A stretch of 64,000 nucleotides of DNA from Verticiella alkaliphila (GTDB taxonomy: Bacteria; Pseudomonadota; Gammaproteobacteria; Burkholderiales; Burkholderiaceae_B). The position numbers and the translations under genes are program-made. Positions within the stretch are counted from its first letter, which is position 1; each line of letters opens with the position of its first letter. This document shows, in pieces, positions 56,351-64,000 of the stretch. The stretch lies in NCBI RefSeq assembly GCF_018904615.1, contig NZ_JADCNH010000010.1, positions 1 to 64,000 of the forward strand, in the 5' to 3' direction. The notes below the pieces were generated by a model. It had not been told where the DNA came from and did not search any database. It worked only from the letters and a program-made list of their open reading frames with translations.

Positions 56351-57685
56351 ATGAACAAGCGCCCCAACATCATCTTCATCGTTGCCGACGACCTGGGATT
56401 CGCGGACCTGGGCTGCTACGGCGGACGGGCAGCCGCCTTCGGCGGTGTATCGCCCGTTCTCGACGACCTTGCCAGCAACGGCATCCGCTTCCTGGAAGGT
56501 TATGCGAATTCGCCGGTCTGCTCGCCCACCCGTTTCGCGCTGATGACAGGCCGCTACCAATACCGCCTGCGCGGCGCGGCTGAAGAGCCGATCAACGCCA
56601 AGGCACGTGGCAGCTCGACGCTGGGACTGCCGCCAGCGCACCCCACCGTCCCGTCGCTGCTGCGTGACGCGGGTTACCGGACCGCCTTGATCGGCAAATG
56701 GCATCTGGGCTACCCGCCGACGTTCGGTCCCACGCTGTCGGGCTACGACGAGTTCTTCGGCCCGATGTCAGGCGGTGTCGATTACTTCACCCATTGTGGA
56801 TCCAATGGTCAACATGATCTGTGGATGGGCGCCGAGGAAAGCCAGCAGGAGGGCTATCTGACGGACCTGATCTCTCGCCGGGCCGTCGACTATATCGACC
56901 GCGTATCTGCTGCGGATTCGACAGGGCAAACAGCCCCCTTCTTCCTGAGCCTGCACTACACAGCGCCCCATTGGCCTTGGGAGACGCGCGATGACGCCGC
57001 GATGGCCCCCGAGGTGCGTTCGAACCTGTTTCACCTTCACGGCGGGAACATCCATAGCTATCAGAAGATGATCCACCACATGGACGAAGGCATTGGCTGG
57101 GTGATGCAAGCGCTGCGGCGCCACGACCTGACGCGCGATACCTTGGTCATCTTCACGAGCGACAATGGTGGCGAGCGCTTCTCGGACAACTGGCCCCTGG
57201 TGGGAGGCAAGATGGACCTGACCGAAGGCGGGATTCGCGTGCCCTGGATCGCCCACTGGCCCGCCGTCATTCCGGGCGGCGCCACCACTGGGCAGCACTG
57301 CCTCACCATGGACTGGTCGGCGACCTGCCTGGATGCCGCGGGGATCACGGCGCACGAAGACTTCCCGCTCGACGGGGTGTCCTTGCTGCCAGTCCTTGCG
57401 GATCCCGCGCACAGCATCGACCGGCCCATGTTCTGGCGCATGAATCACCGGAATCAGCGCGCCGCTCGCCATGGCGACTGGAAATATCTGCGCGTGGACG
57501 ATTGCGAGTATCTGTTCAACGTGACGACCGACGCGCGCGAACGCGCCAACCTTGCCCATCACCATCCCGAGCGCTTCGCGCAGATGAGAGCGGCGTGGGA
57601 GGACTGGAATGCGAGCATGCCCGCGATTCCGCCCGACGCGACCGTCAGTCTCGGCTACACGCGTAAAGACATGCCACAGCGCTGA
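56351..57685 (+). CDS. type I sulfatase
   Basis: A 444-residue sulfatase. IIFIVADDLGFADLGCYGG supplies calcium ligands (Asp13, Asp14), and NSPVCSPTRFALMTGRY carries C57-x-P-x-R, the site converted to formylglycine. GKWHLGYPP and FTSDNGGERFSDNWPL complete the active site. It cleaves sulfate esters. No clear signal peptide is seen, so it may act in the cytoplasm. It begins 17 bases after the terminator. Confidence 0.9.
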   Translation: MNKRPNIIFIVADDLGFADLGCYGGRAAAFGGVSPVLDDLASNGIRFLEGYANSPVCSPTRFALMTGRYQYRLRGAAEEPINAKARGSSTLGLPPAHPTVPSLLRDAGYRTALIGKWHLGYPPTFGPTLSGYDEFFGPMSGGVDYFTHCGSNGQHDLWMGAEESQQEGYLTDLISRRAVDYIDRVSAADSTGQTAPFFLSLHYTAPHWPWETRDDAAMAPEVRSNLFHLHGGNIHSYQKMIHHMDEGIGWVMQALRRHDLTRDTLVIFTSDNGGERFSDNWPLVGGKMDLTEGGIRVPWIAHWPAVIPGGATTGQHCLTMDWSATCLDAAGITAHEDFPLDGVSLLPVLADPAHSIDRPMFWRMNHRNQRAARHGDWKYLRVDDCEYLFNVTTDARERANLAHHHPERFAQMRAAWEDWNASMPAIPPDATVSLGYTRKDMPQR

Positions 57686-57727
57686 ACAGACGGCTAGACC
57701 AGAACGCCTAGTCACCGAGCCGGTGCG

Positions 57728-59097
57728 TCAGTCAGCCCGACGGCGCAGCGGCAGCAGCAGCGCGCCCATCACGAGCACGGCGATGCCGACCAGGGCACCC
57801 ACGCCGGTGTACATGACGCTGGAGTACAACAGGTACAGGCACACGCCTATGAAGAGCAGCGGGGTGATGGGATAGAGCGGCACGCTGAACGGGCGCGCCG
57901 GCCGGGAAAGCGCCGACGCAGCACGAAGAGCGAGATGCCCGTGAGCGTGAAGAAGAGCCAGAACACCGGAGCCGTGTAATCCACCATCGTGGAGAACCCG
58001 CTGCGCGTGATCGCGCCCAGCACCACCAGCCCGAGCGAAATGGCGCACAAGGTCATCAAGGCATTGCTCGGGCCATCGTGGCGGGCGTTCCAGCGCCCGA
58101 GGAACCGAAACATCGGTTCGTCACGGCCAAAGGCATACACGGTGCGCGCGCTCAGAAGGATGGTGGCATTGGCCGAGGTGAGCGCGGAGACGGCGATCAG
58201 CACGCTGATGATCTGCGCGCCGCGCTCGCCCATCAATGCCCGCAGCATGTCGGCAGCCACGGCCTGGCTCGCGCCCGTGCCCTCGAGCCCCAGCACGCGC
58301 ACGAAGGCGATGTTCACGAGCAGGTAGGCGAGCGTGATGATGGCCAGGCTCCAGAAGAGCGCGCGCGGCAGATTGCGGTTCGGCCCAACCACCTCGGCGG
58401 ACACATAGGCTGCCTCGTTCCAGCCCCCATAGGTGAGCATGACGAACACCAGCACCAGGCCCCACTGCGTGGCCTCGCGTGCCGCGGTAGGCGCCACCGC
58501 CGGGGTCTCTGGCGTCATGAAGAGCCCCGCGCCGATGATGAAGAGCACACCGCCCACTTCGAGCAATGTCAGGACATTCTGCGTCCACTTGCCCGAGCGC
58601 AGACCGACCAGATTGATGACGGTGAGGACCACGACCGTGCCGGCCGCATACCAGGCTGACGAGTACTCGCCCAGGCGGTAGATCTGCGTGGCGTAATCAC
58701 CGAAGACGTAGCCCAGGAGCGCGATTGAGCCCGTCGGGATCACGGTGAGCCGTGCCCAGGCGAAGAGGAAGGAAAGCTTTTCCCCGTAGGCCAGGCGCAG
58801 GAAGTGGTAATCGCCCCCGGCGTTGGGATGTGAGGTGGCGAGCTCGGCATAGCAGAGCGCGCCAGCCACCGAGATCAGGCCACCCACCACCCACGCGATC
58901 AGCATCTCGTTGACCGAGAAGGCGTTGGCAGCGACGAGCGCAGGGGCGCTGAAGATGCCGGCACCGATCACGATGCCGATGATGAGCGCCATGACATCGA
59001 GTGTACTGAGCAGGCGGCGGGGATTCGGATCGGTCTCGACAGACGCCGGATTCGGCGCGGATCCAAGGGCAACGCGGTCCTGCACGGAATCGCTCAT
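57728..59097 (-). CDS. APC-family amino acid permease, frame broken
   Basis: A 12-helix amino acid/polyamine permease. IIGIVIGAGIFSAPALVAAN near the start is the family hallmark, followed by GALCYAELATSHPNAGGDY and YGGWNEAAYVSAEVVGPNRN. After residue 400 the frame breaks; one base is missing in the CC near 57898. The other frame continues with ARPFSVPLYPITPLLFIGV and ends LLLPLRRRAD, giving about 456 residues. ATG 59097 is preferred to TTG 59112. Confidence 0.82.
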
Positions 59098-59221
59098 CAC
59101 GTGTCCGATCAAGGAAATGGGAGGGGGAGGAAAGCTCGCGAACGCGACGGTAACTTAAAGTCGTTCCTGAAAAGTTGCAAGAACGACTTGAGGCAGACGC
59201 GCGTGGCGAACGCGCGCAAAA

Positions 59222-59256
59222 CAAAAAGCGCACGAGGCCGATGCCAGCGTGCGCTT
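59222..59256 (-). terminator. terminator after tRNA-Pro
   Basis: On the minus strand, AGCGCACG and CGTGCGCT arms (59248-59256 and 59226-59234) are followed by TTTTTGT. It lies 25 bases after the tRNA 3' end. Confidence 0.78.
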
Positions 59257-59280
59257 GATGATTTCGGGAACCGACCAAAT

Positions 59281-59357
<77 letters not shown>

Positions 59358-59461
59358 AAGTCTGCTGGCTGCTGACCTGCATGGCAGCCATGTTCCACGT
59401 TTTCCGGACCCTGTTTTGCGGCAGGACCGGGAAAGCACGAAATCATATCAGAACTTTCGAA

Positions 59462-60412
59462 TTACACCAAGCGGGCGAAGGGCAGTTTGCTTCCTGAGAT
59501 GGCGCGCTCCTGCAAGACACCCCGACGAAAGCGCACGAGCTTGGCCGGCCGACCTGCACCGCCCGCCTGCACCTCGCCGGTTTCCTCGACGAGCTCCTGC
59601 TGTTCGATCACGCGCCGGAAATTCTGCTTGTGCAGCCGCTGTCCCGCGATCGCCTCCACGGCCTGCTGCAGCTGAAGCAGCGTGAAGGCAGGTGGCATGA
59701 GCTCGAACACGACGGGCCGATACTTGATCTTGGCACGCAGGCGCGCCACGCCCGTGGCGAGGATGCGGCGATGATCATGCGCCATCGCGGTCCCGACCGC
59801 CGCGTCGGGCAACGCGGGCGCCGCGTGGCCCTCGACACACGCTTCGGGCACCAGAGCGGCCTCGTAGAGGAGCTCATAGCGTTGCAGCACGAGATCTTCG
59901 TTCCAGGCATGCCCACCCAGCCCGAACATGATGTCCACGCGCGTCTGGCGCGCCTCGCGCTCGCCCGCGGATGCCACCGCTGCCGCCCAGTCACGCAACG
60001 CCGGCTCAAGCGCGCCGGCGATGAGCGCCGGCGGCCCGATGCGCTGGTCTTCCCACGGAAAGTACCGATACCAGGACTGCCACCGCGCATCCGTGTCGTC
60101 CGCGGCCTCGCCCTCGCGGGTCAGGCCGAGATAGCTGATGGACATGGTTTGCGCGCCAGCGGCATCGACGCGGTCGCGATCGGCAAACGTGTAGAGCTGC
60201 TCGACGTAGCCGAGGGGATGATGCGTCTGTTGCTCCACCCAGGCCCGCAGGCCTGCCTGCAAGGAGCGGTGCGACGGCTGGAACGGGCCGGCGGGCAGCG
60301 CGCGGGCATGACGTGTGGCCAGCACCCGGGGCTCGTCTCCGGTCACCGCCACCAGGACGGCGACGAGCTCCGCCGTGATGGGGCGTGAGCCGTCCGGCGC
60401 GACACCTGTCAT
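59462..60412 (-). CDS. NrtR-like Nudix/winged-helix regulator
   Basis: A 316-residue protein with an N-terminal Nudix-like domain (LATRHARALPAGPFQPSHRSL, given as region 31-51) without an obvious intact Nudix box. The C-terminal winged helix contains KYRPVVFELMPPAFTLLQLQ and KQNFRRVIEQQELVEETG, ending GRPAKLVRFRRG. That layout matches NrtR-type repressors, which sense ADP-ribose and control NAD synthesis. No NAD genes are near. It starts 15 bases after the STAS stop on the same strand and may share its transcript. Confidence 0.75.
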   Translation of the reverse strand: MTGVAPDGSRPITAELVAVLVAVTGDEPRVLATRHARALPAGPFQPSHRSLQAGLRAWVEQQTHHPLGYVEQLYTFADRDRVDAAGAQTMSISYLGLTREGEAADDTDARWQSWYRYFPWEDQRIGPPALIAGALEPALRDWAAAVASAGEREARQTRVDIMFGLGGHAWNEDLVLQRYELLYEAALVPEACVEGHAAPALPDAAVGTAMAHDHRRILATGVARLRAKIKYRPVVFELMPPAFTLLQLQQAVEAIAGQRLHKQNFRRVIEQQELVEETGEVQAGGAGRPAKLVRFRRGVLQERAISGSKLPFARLV

Positions 60413-60427
60413 GCGGCGAACGCAGCC

Positions 60428-60763
60428 TCAGCCGAGCTGGGCGAGCGCCTGCTCGCGGGTATCCGTGACCGTCAGGATGGCAAGGAAACCACTGATCTCG
60501 AAGACTTCGCGCACGTGCGGCTGCAAGCCGAACAGCACCAGCTTGCCTTCTGCCTGCTTCAGGCGCTTGGCCAGCACCAGCACCACGCGCAGGCCCGCAC
60601 TGGAGATGTAGTCGAGCTGGCTGAAATCCAGCGCTACCCGCCGCGTGCCCTGGGCCACGTGCTGGACCAGTTCGGCCTCGGCGGCAGCGGCATTGGTACT
60701 GTTGAGCTGCCCCTTGGGGCTGACGATGAGGACATCGCCGGACATTTCAGACGGAATGGTCAT
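60428..60763 (-). CDS. STAS-domain anti-anti-sigma-type protein
   Basis: A 111-residue single STAS domain (SpoIIAA/RsbV type). LIVSPKGQLNSTNAA begins the fold and LDYISSAGLRVVLVLAKRL holds the phospho-acceptor serine (Ser54 or Ser55). In partner switching a kinase such as RsbW phosphorylates this serine and a PP2C phosphatase removes it. ATG 60763 gives the normal length. It is divergent from the NCS2 fusion and RsbW-like genes, and upstream of nrtR. Confidence 0.9.
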   Translation of the reverse strand: MTIPSEMSGDVLIVSPKGQLNSTNAAAAEAELVQHVAQGTRRVALDFSQLDYISSAGLRVVLVLAKRLKQAEGKLVLFGLQPHVREVFEISGFLAILTVTDTREQALAQLG

Positions 60764-60865
60764 GGCTTTTGGGGCTGAAGGCAGTACGATGCGGACAGTC
60801 GAGACTGGATGCCAGCATGGAGATGCGGCACCGCGCCCGATATTAACAGCCTGCTCAGCACGCGC

Positions 60866-62629
60866 ATGCCCGTTTCTCGCTTCCCGCGCCTGACCTTGCC
60901 GCCTGGCCCGCCGGTGCGCCGGCGCTCGCCGGAACTGACCTATGCATCGGCCGAACACCCGCCCGCGGCCACGGCGCTCACGCTCGGTCTGCAGCACGCC
61001 CTGACGGCGCTCACGCTGATCACCTACGTGATCGCCGCCGCCACGCTCGGCAGGCTGGACGTGGCGCAGACCCAGGCGCTGGTGGCGGCCACGGCCCTGG
61101 CGATGGGCGTGGGCACGGCGTTCCAGTCCTGGGGCGGCCGGGTCGGGCCGGGCATCCTGCTGGTACACATCCCCAATCCCCTGTTCCTGCTCCTCATGGC
61201 CGAAGTCATTGGCCGCTACGGCAGTGGCGGGCTGGTGATGGCCAGCCTGCTCGCCGCCGTCAGCATGCTGCTCGTGAGCGTGCTCCTGCCCTTTCTGCGC
61301 ACCCTCTTCCCGCCGGCAGTGGCCGGCGTGGTGATCTGCATGAGCGGGCTGTCGCTGGGCGGCTCCTCGCTGGCGCATGCGGTCGGCCTCGATGCGCAAG
61401 GCCTCGTCGATGGCCCCAGCCTGCTCATCGCCCTGGTCACGCTGGGCATGATCGTCGGCTGCTCGGTCTGGGGCTCTCGCCAGGTCAAGCTGCTCGGCAT
61501 GCTCGCGGGCATTGCCGCCGGCCTGCTGGCCGCGCTGCTGGCGGGCCGGCTCACCGGTGCCGAGCAGATCGCCCAGGCGCCGCTCTTCGCGTTGCCCAGC
61601 CTGCCGACGCCCGTCTTCGCCATCGATCCCGGACTGGCTGCGGCGATCATGCTGGTCGCGATCATGAGCCAGCTCGACACACTGGGCAGTGTCGTCCTCA
61701 TGCAGAAGGTGGAGGATGCCGACTGGCGCCGGGCCGACATGAAGACGGCGGGCAAGGCCATGCGCGCCAACGGGCTGGGTGATCTCGTCGGTGCCTGCCT
61801 GGGCGCCTACTCCACGGTCACGTCCTCGGCCAACATCGCGCTTGCGCACATCAGCCGCTCCACCTCGCGCATCATCGGCCTGGTCGCCGCCGCCTTGCTG
61901 GTGCTGGTGGCCGTGATGCCGCAGCTCACGCTCGCGCTCACCCTGCTGCCAGCACCGATCATCGGTGCCATCGAAATCTATGTCGCGGCCTTTCTCATCG
62001 TCGGCGGCATCGAGCTCATCACCCAGCGCGCCCTGGACAGCCGTGGCATCTTCGTCGTGGGCATCTCTCTCACGCTCGGGCTCGGGGTGGAATTGATCCC
62101 GGCGCTCGCGCAGAACGTGCCCGCGGCGCTCACCTTCATTGCCGGCAACGGGCTCATCGTGGCGAGCCTGACGGCCATCGGCCTGAATCTGCTGTTCCGC
62201 CTTGGCACGTCGCGCTCGGCCACGATCACGCTTGCCGACGCCCCGGATGGCGCCCCCGCGATCACGGACTTCGTCACCCAGCAGGGGGCGGCCTGGGGCG
62301 CCCGCCGTGACGTGATCACGCGCGCGGCGCTCGCGGCACTGGAAGCGAGCGAAGCGCTGCAGGCTAGCCCCGGACGCCGCTTGCTTGCTCTGCGCGGCAG
62401 CTTCGATGAATACAACCTGGACGTCGAACTGCTGCACGATGGGCCGCCGCTGCCGCTCGGCGCGCCGGTGGCGGCCGACCTGCGCCATCTGCTGGACGAC
62501 GAGGACGACGCGAGCCTGTCCCACGCGCTGGCCGGCGCCTCCACGGCGCTTCTGCATCACCTGGCCGATCGCCTGCAATCCGGGCACTCGGCCGGTCAGT
62601 CCTTCCTGCGCCTGCACTTCGATCACTGA
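60866..62629 (+). CDS. NCS2-type permease fused to a degenerate HATPase domain
   Basis: A 587-residue protein. Residues about 30-450 form an NCS2 (xanthine/uracil) permease: LTLGLQHALTALTLITYVIA at the start and GLGDLVGACLGAYSTVTSSA with NIALAHISRS in place of the usual QNxG signature. Residues about 460-587 look like an RsbW-type HATPase fold, with TRAALAALEASEALQA at the N-box position and FDEYNLDVELLHDGPPLPLG at the G1 position. The N-box asparagine and G2 glycines are missing, so ATP binding is unlikely. The next gene, 8 bases on, is an intact RsbW-like ATPase. The frame is open from 60809, but ATG 60866 is the better start. Confidence 0.78.
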   Translation: MPVSRFPRLTLPPGPPVRRRSPELTYASAEHPPAATALTLGLQHALTALTLITYVIAAATLGRLDVAQTQALVAATALAMGVGTAFQSWGGRVGPGILLVHIPNPLFLLLMAEVIGRYGSGGLVMASLLAAVSMLLVSVLLPFLRTLFPPAVAGVVICMSGLSLGGSSLAHAVGLDAQGLVDGPSLLIALVTLGMIVGCSVWGSRQVKLLGMLAGIAAGLLAALLAGRLTGAEQIAQAPLFALPSLPTPVFAIDPGLAAAIMLVAIMSQLDTLGSVVLMQKVEDADWRRADMKTAGKAMRANGLGDLVGACLGAYSTVTSSANIALAHISRSTSRIIGLVAAALLVLVAVMPQLTLALTLLPAPIIGAIEIYVAAFLIVGGIELITQRALDSRGIFVVGISLTLGLGVELIPALAQNVPAALTFIAGNGLIVASLTAIGLNLLFRLGTSRSATITLADAPDGAPAITDFVTQQGAAWGARRDVITRAALAALEASEALQASPGRRLLALRGSFDEYNLDVELLHDGPPLPLGAPVAADLRHLLDDEDDASLSHALAGASTALLHHLADRLQSGHSAGQSFLRLHFDH

Positions 62630-62637
62630 GACGCGTC

Positions 62638-63069
62638 ATGCCGCCTGCCGACACCCTCGATCTCGACCCCAACCCCGATGGCGTGGCCCAGGCGCTGGGC
62701 TGGCTGGAGCACCTGGCCGAGCGCGATGGCTGGACGCCGCGCCAGCAGCAAGGCCTCATGCTGGCGCTGGACGAGGCCGTGACCAACGCCCTCATGCATG
62801 GCCTGTCAGGGCAGCCCGACCCCCGACTGCGCGTGCACCACGCGGCAGACGCCGACGCCATCCGGGTCGTGCTGGAAGACAATGGCGCGCCGTTCGATCC
62901 GACGCAGGTACCGCCGCCGCCGCCCGTGCTGGACCTGGATTCGCTGGCCGTGGGCGGACGCGGCATCCTGCTCATGAAGCGTGTGGTGTCGCACCTGCGC
63001 TACACGCGCACGCCCGAGGGCTGGAATCGTCTGACCCTGTCGATCGACCGTCAACCACCCGCGGCGTGA
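62638..63069 (+). CDS. RsbW-like anti-sigma-type ATPase
   Basis: A 143-residue GHKL ATPase of the HATPase_c_2 type. The N-box LDEAVTNALMHGL has Glu46 and Asn50, G1 is VVLEDNGAPFDP, and G2 is VGGRGILLMKRVV. All needed residues are present. Such proteins phosphorylate STAS partners and bind a sigma factor or other target. It follows the NCS2 fusion by 8 bases; the STAS gene is divergent. No sigma factor gene is seen in the window. Confidence 0.88.
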   Translation: MPPADTLDLDPNPDGVAQALGWLEHLAERDGWTPRQQQGLMLALDEAVTNALMHGLSGQPDPRLRVHHAADADAIRVVLEDNGAPFDPTQVPPPPPVLDLDSLAVGGRGILLMKRVVSHLRYTRTPEGWNRLTLSIDRQPPAA

Positions 63070-63117
63070 GCACCGACGCATGCCATGCATCCGCCGCCTG
63101 CGCGGTGTCGAGACGTC

Positions 63118-64000
63118 CTAGCGCGAGCGGCTCGGAAAGTTCACCAGGGTGATGCCTGCGAAGATGCAGACGGCACCGGCCGCAAAATTGAGCGCGAACG
63201 GATCGTCCAACAACAACACCCCTGCGGCGATGCCGACCACCGGGGTGAGAAAGCTGAAGACGGCCAGGCGCGACGCCAGGTAACGCCGCAGCAGCCAGAA
63301 CCACACGAGAAAGCTGCCGAAGGTCACGACCACGGACTGAAAAGCCATGCTCGTCCAGGCGATGGGCGTCATCGGACCCACCGTGTGTGCGCCCGTGACC
63401 ACCGAGAAGGCCAGCAGGCCCGCCGCAGCCGCCAGCAACTGATAGAGCAAGGTGCAGCTCGGCGGCGCCTCGGACAGCGCGCTCGCGCGGATCGCCACGG
63501 TGGTCAGGCCCCACAGAAGACCTGCCGTGAGACCGAAGAGATCGCCGATCCAGGCGTTGGGCGGCAAGGCGCCTGCATCCCCGAATCCTTCGGAGAAGGC
63601 GATGGCCACGCCCACGAAGGCGAGCCCGACGCCCAGCCATTGCCGGCGATCAAGGCGCTCTCCCGGCACGAGCAGGTACAGACCGAGGGCGGTGAAGATG
63701 GGCGACGTGTAAAGGAAGACGGACATGCGGGCCGCCGTCGTGTGGCTCAGCCCCAGCGCGACGAAGAGGAACTCGCCGGCAAAGAGCAGCCCCACCAACA
63801 CGCCCGGACGCAGGGTGCCTGGCGGGCCTACAACGGACAACCGGCGCACCGCCATCACTGCCAGCAGAAGCAGCGCGGCGATCGCCGAGCGCACGCCCAC
63901 CTGCATGACGGGTGCAATCACCGGCGCAGCGGCCTTCATGGCCACTTGCTGAAGCCCCCAGGTCAGGCACAGGGCGAGCATCACGCCCGCGGCGAATCCA
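63118..64000 (-). CDS. EamA/DMT-family transporter (partial)
   Basis: A drug/metabolite transporter of the EamA type; the start lies beyond the right edge, since the frame stays open to 64000. LCLTWGLQQVAMKAAAPVIA near the start is a first-helix hallmark, followed by two EamA repeats, including LGVGLAFVGVAIAFSEGFG and the C-terminal AAGAVCIFAGITLVNF. Ten helices are expected. The substrate is unknown. It is convergent with the RsbW-like gene. Confidence 0.85.
   Translation of the reverse strand, partial: GFAAGVMLALCLTWGLQQVAMKAAAPVIAPVMQVGVRSAIAALLLLAVMAVRRLSVVGPPGTLRPGVLVGLLFAGEFLFVALGLSHTTAARMSVFLYTSPIFTALGLYLLVPGERLDRRQWLGVGLAFVGVAIAFSEGFGDAGALPPNAWIGDLFGLTAGLLWGLTTVAIRASALSEAPPSCTLLYQLLAAAAGLLAFSVVTGAHTVGPMTPIAWTSMAFQSVVVTFGSFLVWFWLLRRYLASRLAVFSFLTPVVGIAAGVLLLDDPFALNFAAGAVCIFAGITLVNFPSRSR

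Noticed and set aside
54770-56704. A long minus-strand frame across the Bug receptor and sulfatase
   Set aside because: It is antisense to two clear genes and shows no family motifs.
60428-62626. A 732-residue minus-strand protein covering the NCS2 gene
   Set aside because: Only its last 111 residues (the STAS protein) resemble a real protein; the rest is the antisense of the permease.

Overview
The window is a GC-rich (roughly two-thirds G+C by eye) chromosomal segment. It looks like a Burkholderiales betaproteobacterium, probably Alcaligenaceae-like (Bordetella/Achromobacter relatives). The reasons are the queA-tgt-yajC-secD-secF block, an orphan Bug/TctC-type receptor, a pimeloyl-CoA-type dehydrogenase pair and an hpa meta-cleavage cluster, all in high-GC coding sequence. 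The taxonomic call is inference, since no rRNA is present.

Layout. 1-9.2 kb is housekeeping: rsmI, ppx, a SixA-type phosphatase, then queA-tgt-yajC-secD-secF closed by a strong terminator. 9.2-17 kb holds a CmlA/FloR-like phenicol exporter and an unusual signalling locus. That locus has an 849-residue protein joining two extracytoplasmic sensor-like segments to a full MFS transporter. Divergent to it are a membrane sensor with HAMP and PP2C (SpoIIE/RsbU) domains, an ABC-type binding protein overlapping it by 4 nt, and a DUF2799-type lipoprotein. A GCS2-like glutamate-cysteine ligase follows.

18.6-36.2 kb is a long catabolic block: a PimF-like bifunctional beta-oxidation enzyme preceded by two identical palindromes, two acyl-CoA dehydrogenases, a complete Dpp/Opp-type ABC importer, two alpha/beta hydrolases, an MFS carrier, an acyl-CoA synthetase, an SDR and a tandem-TetR regulator. 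Together they look like uptake, hydrolysis, CoA activation and beta-oxidation of an unknown (di)carboxylate or ester. 36.3-42.9 kb has a TonB-dependent receptor and a gabTD pair with a divergent MocR regulator. 43-52.2 kb is a homoprotocatechuate-type cluster (lysR, hpaH, hpaI, hpaE, hpaD, FAH, PanE-like, ALDH, marR). 52.2-57.7 kb is accessory: an MBL-fold lipoprotein, an unknown lipoprotein, a Bug receptor and a sulfatase, with three copies of an operator-like 19-bp motif.

57.7-64 kb has an APC permease, tRNA-Pro(CGG), an NrtR-like protein and a second partner-switching island. That island is a STAS anti-anti-sigma-type protein, an NCS2 permease carrying a degenerate HATPase (RsbW-like) tail, and an intact RsbW-like ATPase, followed by a DMT exporter. 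The two islands together supply phosphatase, STAS protein and kinase, each beside a transporter fused to a signalling domain. I consider this the most interesting system here.

Seven single-base frame breaks (rsmI, pimF twice, gabT, lysR, the MBL gene, the APC permease) lie in or beside short G/C runs. They most likely reflect consensus errors rather than gene decay.
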